Shown here piece after piece: positions 7,775 through 10,897 of a DNA stretch of 10,897 nt. The stretch spans positions 18,454 through 29,350 of the forward strand of contig DHQV01000046.1 in assembly GCA_002408185.1 (NCBI GenBank), read 5' to 3'. A program made the translations under genes and the position numbers. Below the pieces are notes generated by a model. That model searched no databases. It saw nothing but the letters and a program-made list of their open reading frames with translations, and had not been told where the DNA came from. Numbering within the stretch: position 1 is the stretch's first letter; each line of letters starts with the position of its first letter. The DNA comes from Deltaproteobacteria bacterium UBA5329 (lineage in GTDB: Bacteria; Desulfobacterota; Syntrophorhabdia; Syntrophorhabdales; Syntrophorhabdaceae).

Positions 7775-7984
7775 TTAGGGTACCGGGTCGTATCCGCCCG
7801 GGAAGAGAGGGTTGCATTTCAATATACGTTTGATGCCGAGGAGCGTACCTCTCCAGACGCCCCTTTTTTCAACAGCTTCGATCATGTACTGGGAACAGGT
7901 CGGAAAATACCGGCATTGAACGGGCAAAAAGGTAGAGAAAGTTGCCCTGTATAACTTTACAGCGAAGATGATGATTTTTTTCAT
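7775..7984 (-). CDS. yidD: YidD, membrane protein insertion efficiency factor
   Basis: This is a 69-residue protein associated with the inner face of the membrane through an N-terminal amphipathic stretch (MKKIIIFAVKLY). It is thought to help YidC-dependent insertion. The family motif is clear: VQCRYFPTCSQY with Cys24 and Cys30, followed by GTLLGIKRILKCNPLFPGGYDPVP with Cys57. The length is normal for the family (about 70-85). The ATG overlaps the rnpA stop codon by 1 nt, and the gene ends 11 nt before yidC, so the genes are surely cotranscribed. The upstream ribosome site is weak (AGG), which fits coupling to rnpA translation. Confidence 0.97.
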   Translation of the reverse strand: MKKIIIFAVKLYRATFSTFLPVQCRYFPTCSQYMIEAVEKRGVWRGTLLGIKRILKCNPLFPGGYDPVP

Positions 7985-8334
7985 TACCTGATGCTTCTGT
8001 GCGCAGGTGCTGCCGAAAGAAGGGCCTCGAGCTCTGGCCCCATCGCTTTCATGGAGAGCTCATCCGGTAATCCCTTAACTCTGACAAGACTGTTCGATCC
8101 TTCTTTGAAGAGGTCCTTATGCAGACGGAAGTATTCCTTTACGATCCTCTTCACCCTGTTGCGCACTACGGCAACCCCCGTTTTCTTACGTATGGTGACG
8201 GCAAATCGTCTGATACCGCACTTATTGACCGTGGCGAACAGGACGAAATGTGCCGTCTCTGAGCATCTGGTCCATCTTACGCCTCGGAAATCCCCCTTTT
8301 TAAGCCTTTCTTGCTTCGTCAAGGTGCGGGTCAT
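7984..8334 (-). CDS. rnpA: Ribonuclease P protein component
   Basis: RnpA is the basic protein subunit that binds RNase P RNA and the 5' leader of precursor tRNAs. The 116 residues open with LTKQERLKKGDF, the family N-terminal signature, and contain the RNR motif RNRVKRIVKEYFR at 58-70, with GVAVVRNRVKR as the RNA-binding helix. Length is typical (about 110-125). The ATG at 8334 is chosen because it puts the conserved LTKQERL five residues from the start. No Shine-Dalgarno sequence precedes it; the upstream 20 nt are AT-rich and follow a hairpin. A GTG at 8376 is in frame, but the extension (AAYYPEAAYYLYL) is unlike any RnpA and coincides with the hairpin. The gene lies 66 nt after rpmH and overlaps yidD by 1 nt. 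Confidence 0.95.
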   Translation of the reverse strand: MTRTLTKQERLKKGDFRGVRWTRCSETAHFVLFATVNKCGIRRFAVTIRKKTGVAVVRNRVKRIVKEYFRLHKDLFKEGSNSLVRVKGLPDELSMKAMGPELEALLSAAPAHRSIR

Positions 8335-8340
8335 CAGATA

Positions 8341-8373
8341 TAAATAATAAGCGGCTTCCGGGTAATAAGCCGC
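8341..8373 (-). terminator. Attenuator-like hairpin between rpmH and rnpA
   Basis: On the minus strand GCGGCTT (8367-8373) and AAGCCGC (8351-8357) form a perfect 7-bp stem with a 9-nt loop. The T-rich tail TTATTATTTA (8341-8350) follows. It resembles a leaky intrinsic terminator placed after the L34 gene and only 16 nt before the rnpA ATG. This is inferred from sequence; the T-tract is interrupted by A, so termination would probably be partial. Confidence 0.5.
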
Positions 8374-8400
8374 CACATGGTTATCACTGCTTTAAGGACC

Positions 8401-8535
8401 TCAGACCGCCAGGCTTTTGCGCCCTTTTGCACGTCTGCGCCTTATTATTTCACGACCTGGGGCGGTTTTCATTCGTACGAGAAATCCATGCGTTCTTTTT
8501 CTGCTTTTGTTATGCGGCTGATATGTTCTCTTCAT
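8401..8535 (-). CDS. rpmH: 50S ribosomal protein L34
   Basis: L34 is a small, very basic protein of the large ribosomal subunit. The 44 residues begin MKRTYQPHNKSRKRTHGF and end RRRRAKGRKSLAV, with the family anchors RTHGF, VRMKT and RRRAKGR all present. The usual Ser-Lys end of the E. coli protein is missing, as in some other L34 proteins. The ATG at 8535 has AAGGA about 7 nt upstream (8543-8547), and the gene ends in TGA at 8401. It is the first gene of the minus-strand cluster, in the usual place directly before rnpA. A candidate promoter lies 32 nt upstream. Confidence 0.97.
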   Translation of the reverse strand: MKRTYQPHNKSRKRTHGFLVRMKTAPGREIIRRRRAKGRKSLAV

Positions 8536-8566
8536 CTGTCATTCCTTGTTCTGATTTGAAATTACT

Positions 8567-8595
8567 ACTTAAACATAAAACTGATAGCGAGTCAA
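8567..8595 (-). promoter_or_regulatory. Candidate sigma-70 promoter of the rpmH-rnpA-yidD-yidC-jag-mnmE cluster
   Basis: On the minus strand a near-consensus -35 box, TTGACT (8590-8595), is followed by a 17-nt spacer and TTAAGT (8567-8572), a weak -10. The spacing and the place before rpmH support a promoter, but the -10 matches the consensus at only three of six bases, and an overlapping -10 shifted by a base is possible. The predicted leader to the rpmH ATG is about 25 nt. Confidence 0.5.
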
Positions 8596-8646
8596 GACAC
8601 AAGCGTCATACATTGTCGCCTGGCTCCGGACGTTTCCGGTTTACGC

Positions 8647-8676
8647 TTGATTTCTGACAGAAAATCGTGTTAAATT
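8647..8676 (+). promoter_or_regulatory. Candidate promoter of the EF-G-like gene
   Basis: TTGATT (8647-8652) lies 17 nt before TTAAAT (8670-8675) or 18 nt before TAAATT (8671-8676). Each box matches the sigma-70 consensus at four of six positions. It faces the rpmH promoter across about 50 nt, and the leader to the ATG at 8720 would be about 38 nt. Confidence 0.4.
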
Positions 8677-8719
8677 CACAGACTTTAAACGATCTTAGGA
8701 GTATCGAAAGGAGTTTCTG

Positions 8720-10816
8720 ATGAAAAAGTACGAGCCTGGTGCAATCAGGAATGTTGGGATTTTTTCTCATGGCGGGGAAGGGAAAACTTCAATCGTCGAT
8801 GCAATGCTCTTTCTGGCGGGTGAAAATACGAGGCTCGGCAGTGTTGATGATGGCACATCGCTGATGGATTATGAGCCGGAGGAAGTGGAGCGCAAGATAA
8901 CCATATCGTCGGCGCTCGCCTGTTTCGAGTGGGGCAAGAACAAGATCAATCTTCTCGATACTCCGGGTGATGACAATTTCATATCCGACGCCAAGCTGTG
9001 CATGAGAGTCGTTGACGGCGCCATTATTGTAGTGAGCGCAGTATCGGGCGTCAAGGTCCAGACCGAGAAGGTGTGGGGATATGCCAACGAGTTCGGCGCA
9101 ACGGCCGGGATCTTTATCAACAAGATGGACAGGGAACGGGCTGATTTCGCAAGGACGATCGAAGACATCAAGAAGAACTTCACCGACAAGACATGCCTCG
9201 CAGTTCAGGTGCCTATCGGGCAGGAAGAAGATTTCAAGGGGATCATCGACCTCCTTTCGATGAAGGCATACATATATAAGGATGATGTGTCCGGAGTGTT
9301 CGACACGGTGGATATCCCCGCCGCCGAAGCCGACCTCGCACAGAAGTATCGCGAGCAGCTCGTAGAAACAGCCGTCGAGATGGATGATGAGGTCATGGAA
9401 CGTTATCTCAATGGCGACGAGATAAGGCCCGAGGAGATCGAGAAGTGCCTGAACTCCGGGATCGCGGGCAACAAGATCGTCCCCATTTTCTGCGGATCGG
9501 CTGTAAAGAATATTGGTATAAACACTCTGCTCGACAATATCGTCAAATTGTTCCCGGCCCCGACCTTCAAAAAAGAGATCGACGGCATCAACCCGAAGAA
9601 CGGGGAGAAAATGGTCCGGGAGCAGTCTGGGGCCCAGCCATTCAGCGCCCTCGTCTTCAAAACGATTACCGACCCTTTCGCCGGAAAATTGACGATGTTC
9701 CGCGTTTATTCGGGCGAGATCCATCCGGACATGACCGTCTTGAACGTTCTCAAGGATGAAAAGGAACGTATCGGGCAGATCTTTTATCTTGTAGGAAAGA
9801 AACAGAAGCCTGCGGGCGCCGCGAGCGCAGGCGATATTGCCGTCGTCGCAAAACTGAAGGATGTTCAGACGGGAGACACTCTCTGTGATGAAAAGGCCCC
9901 GATCAGATACGAAGGCGTAACGGTCCCGAGCCCGGTTATATCATTTTCACTTCAGCCGAAGGCCAAAGGGGACGAGGATAAGCTCAACACGTCTCTTGCG
10001 CGGCTTATTGAGGAAGATCAGACAATCAAGTATTCACGTGATGAACAGACCAAGGAATTCCTGCTTTCAGGTATGGGTCAGGTCCATATAGAGGTTGTCG
10101 TCGAAAGGATGAAGCGTAAGTTCGGCGTTGAGGTTGACCTGAAAGACCCCAAGGTCCCTTACAAAGAAACGATCAAGGGAACATGCAAGGTCCAGGGAAA
10201 ATACAAGAAACAGTCGGGCGGCAAGGGACAATATGGTGACACTTGGCTCGAAATGGGTCCGATGCCGCGCGGTGAGGGTTTTGAATTTGTGGACAAGATC
10301 GTAGGCGGGGCAATACCCAGGCAGTATATCCCTGCGGTCGAAAAGGGTATTGCGGAGGCCCTGAACCAGGGCATCCTTGCCGGGTATCCTGTGGTAGACT
10401 TCAGGGTCACTCTTTATGACGGCTCCTATCACGATGTCGACTCGTCCGAAATGGCGTTCAAGATCGCGGCGTCCATGGGTTTCAAGAAGGGCTTGGAACA
10501 GTGCAAGCCTGTATTGCTCGAACCTATCATGAAAATGGAAGTGATCGTTCCTGATGAAAATATGGGGGACATCATGGGCGATATGAACGCCCGCAGGGGC
10601 AAGATAATGGGTGTCGAGACCAAGGGCTCGAACCAGGTTGTAAAGGCTGTCGTCCCTATGGCGGAAGTCCTGCGGTATGCTCCAGACTTGAGATCTATGA
10701 CCGGCGGCCGGGGAACTTTTACCATGGAATTCTCGCATTATGAAGAGGTGCCGGCACAAATCTCCGAGAAGATCGTTGAAGCTGCAAAACGCGAGAAAGA
10801 GGCACAGGAAAAGTAG
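8720..10816 (+). CDS. fusA: Elongation factor G-like GTPase (EF-G paralogue, FusA2 type)
   Basis: This is a translation-factor GTPase with all five EF-G domains over 698 residues. The G domain has a P-loop SHGGEGKTS (16-24), switch I ERKITI (57-62), switch II DTPGDDNF (80-87), NKMD (134-137) and a CGSAVKN G5 motif. EF-G proper has AHIDAGKTT, ERGITI and DTPGHVDF, so the Asp of HID, the Gly of RGITI and the catalytic switch II His are replaced (the last by Asp84). Domains III-V look like EF-G: GGKGQYGDTW, the domain IV tip DGSYHDVDSSEMAFK with His571, and GRGTFTMEFSHYEEVP. This fits the 'elongation factor G-like' family that many bacteria carry besides true EF-G; its role is unsettled, and canonical translocation is not assured. 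The ATG at 8720 has AAAGGAG (8707-8713) 6 nt upstream, with a second AGGAG at 8697. There is no tufA or rpsL-rpsG beside it, so this is not the str-operon fusA. It is monocistronic, with its own promoter and terminator. Confidence 0.92.
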   Translation: MKKYEPGAIRNVGIFSHGGEGKTSIVDAMLFLAGENTRLGSVDDGTSLMDYEPEEVERKITISSALACFEWGKNKINLLDTPGDDNFISDAKLCMRVVDGAIIVVSAVSGVKVQTEKVWGYANEFGATAGIFINKMDRERADFARTIEDIKKNFTDKTCLAVQVPIGQEEDFKGIIDLLSMKAYIYKDDVSGVFDTVDIPAAEADLAQKYREQLVETAVEMDDEVMERYLNGDEIRPEEIEKCLNSGIAGNKIVPIFCGSAVKNIGINTLLDNIVKLFPAPTFKKEIDGINPKNGEKMVREQSGAQPFSALVFKTITDPFAGKLTMFRVYSGEIHPDMTVLNVLKDEKERIGQIFYLVGKKQKPAGAASAGDIAVVAKLKDVQTGDTLCDEKAPIRYEGVTVPSPVISFSLQPKAKGDEDKLNTSLARLIEEDQTIKYSRDEQTKEFLLSGMGQVHIEVVVERMKRKFGVEVDLKDPKVPYKETIKGTCKVQGKYKKQSGGKGQYGDTWLEMGPMPRGEGFEFVDKIVGGAIPRQYIPAVEKGIAEALNQGILAGYPVVDFRVTLYDGSYHDVDSSEMAFKIAASMGFKKGLEQCKPVLLEPIMKMEVIVPDENMGDIMGDMNARRGKIMGVETKGSNQVVKAVVPMAEVLRYAPDLRSMTGGRGTFTMEFSHYEEVPAQISEKIVEAAKREKEAQEK

Positions 10817-10839
10817 TCTGCCATGAGTACCGAACACCG

Positions 10840-10867
10840 AAAGGGCCCTTGAACGGGCCCTTTTTTT
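10840..10867 (+). terminator. Strong intrinsic terminator of the EF-G-like gene
   Basis: AAAGGGCCC (10840-10848) and GGGCCCTTT (10855-10863) form a perfect 9-bp stem with the 6-nt loop TTGAAC. A run of seven T (10861-10867) follows, its first three bases lying inside the stem. It lies 23 nt after the TAG stop, a textbook Rho-independent terminator. Confidence 0.95.
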
Positions 10868-10868
10868 C

Positions 10869-10888
10869 GTGCGCCCGGCAGGGCGCAC
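10869..10888. repeat. Second perfect hairpin just after the terminator
   Basis: GTGCGCCC (10869-10876) and GGGCGCAC (10881-10888) are perfect inverted repeats of 8 bp around the 4-nt loop GGCA. The structure starts 1 nt after the T-run of the terminator and has no T-run of its own. It could be a REP-like element, a backup terminator part or a 3'-end feature of a gene beyond the window; the sequence does not decide. Confidence 0.75.
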
Positions 10889-10897
10889 TGACCCGGA

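Noticed and set aside
8335..8376. GTG start giving RnpA a 14-residue N-terminal extension
   Set aside because: The extension is Tyr/Ala-rich and unlike RnpA, has no ribosome site, and coincides with the hairpin.
8381..8390. TTATCACTG as a DnaA box near rpmH
   Set aside because: It differs from TTATCCACA at several positions, stands alone, and no dnaA gene or box cluster is present.
8626..8639. Small inverted repeat CCGGA-CGTT-TCCGG between the two divergent promoters
   Set aside because: It is only a 5-bp stem, too short and common to claim as an operator, though its place between the promoters was noted.
8377..8657. Plus-strand open frames across the rpmH region
   Set aside because: They are antisense to the L34 gene, which matches its family end to end, and have no ribosome site or recognisable product.
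8789..9724. Long minus-strand open frame (311 codons) opposite the EF-G-like gene
   Set aside because: It is a shadow of a highly conserved gene; the translation shows no family motif and there is no ribosome site or promoter.
10067..10888. Minus-strand open frame (273 codons) over the 3' end of the EF-G-like gene
   Set aside because: It is antisense to EF-G domains III-V and runs through the terminator hairpins; no recognisable motif is present.

Overview
The window holds ten protein genes, nearly all housekeeping, in a mid-GC bacterium. Three things point to a Gram-negative: YidC has the large periplasmic domain, there is a class A penicillin-binding protein, and there is a small secreted Adhesin_E-like protein. 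The L34 sequence, the gene order rpmH-rnpA-yidD-yidC-jag-mnmE and the type of EF-G paralogue fit Desulfobacterota (the former Deltaproteobacteria, for example a syntrophic or sulfate-reducing lineage). That placement is inference.

Layout. Positions 1-3962, plus strand: the 3' two thirds of an adenine deaminase gene, then a PBP1A-type peptidoglycan synthase whose TTG start overlaps the deaminase stop by 4 nt, then a signal-peptide protein of the surface-adhesin E type. Positions 3963-4033 are a short convergent junction with a weak terminator candidate. Positions 4034-8535, minus strand: the conserved cluster rpmH (44 codons), rnpA, yidD, yidC, jag and mnmE, read in that order from a candidate promoter at 8567-8595. 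Positions 8536-8719 are the divergent promoter region. Positions 8720-10816, plus strand: a monocistronic EF-G paralogue (FusA2 type) closed by a strong intrinsic terminator and a second perfect hairpin.

How the genes work together. The minus-strand cluster joins ribosome and tRNA biogenesis (L34, RNase P protein, MnmE wobble-uridine modification) to membrane protein insertion (YidC, YidD) and the RNA-binding protein Jag/KhpB. The EF-G-like gene adds a ribosome-associated GTPase of uncertain role. The plus-strand group joins purine salvage to cell-wall synthesis and a secreted protein.

I found no mobile element, CRISPR array, tRNA, rRNA or novel multigene system. The points most worth checking are: the EF-G paralogue with an Asp where the catalytic switch II His should be, although the domain IV tip His is kept; two very AT-rich patches (17% and 21% GC) inside mnmE and jag; and a terminator-like hairpin directly before an rnpA gene that lacks a Shine-Dalgarno sequence.
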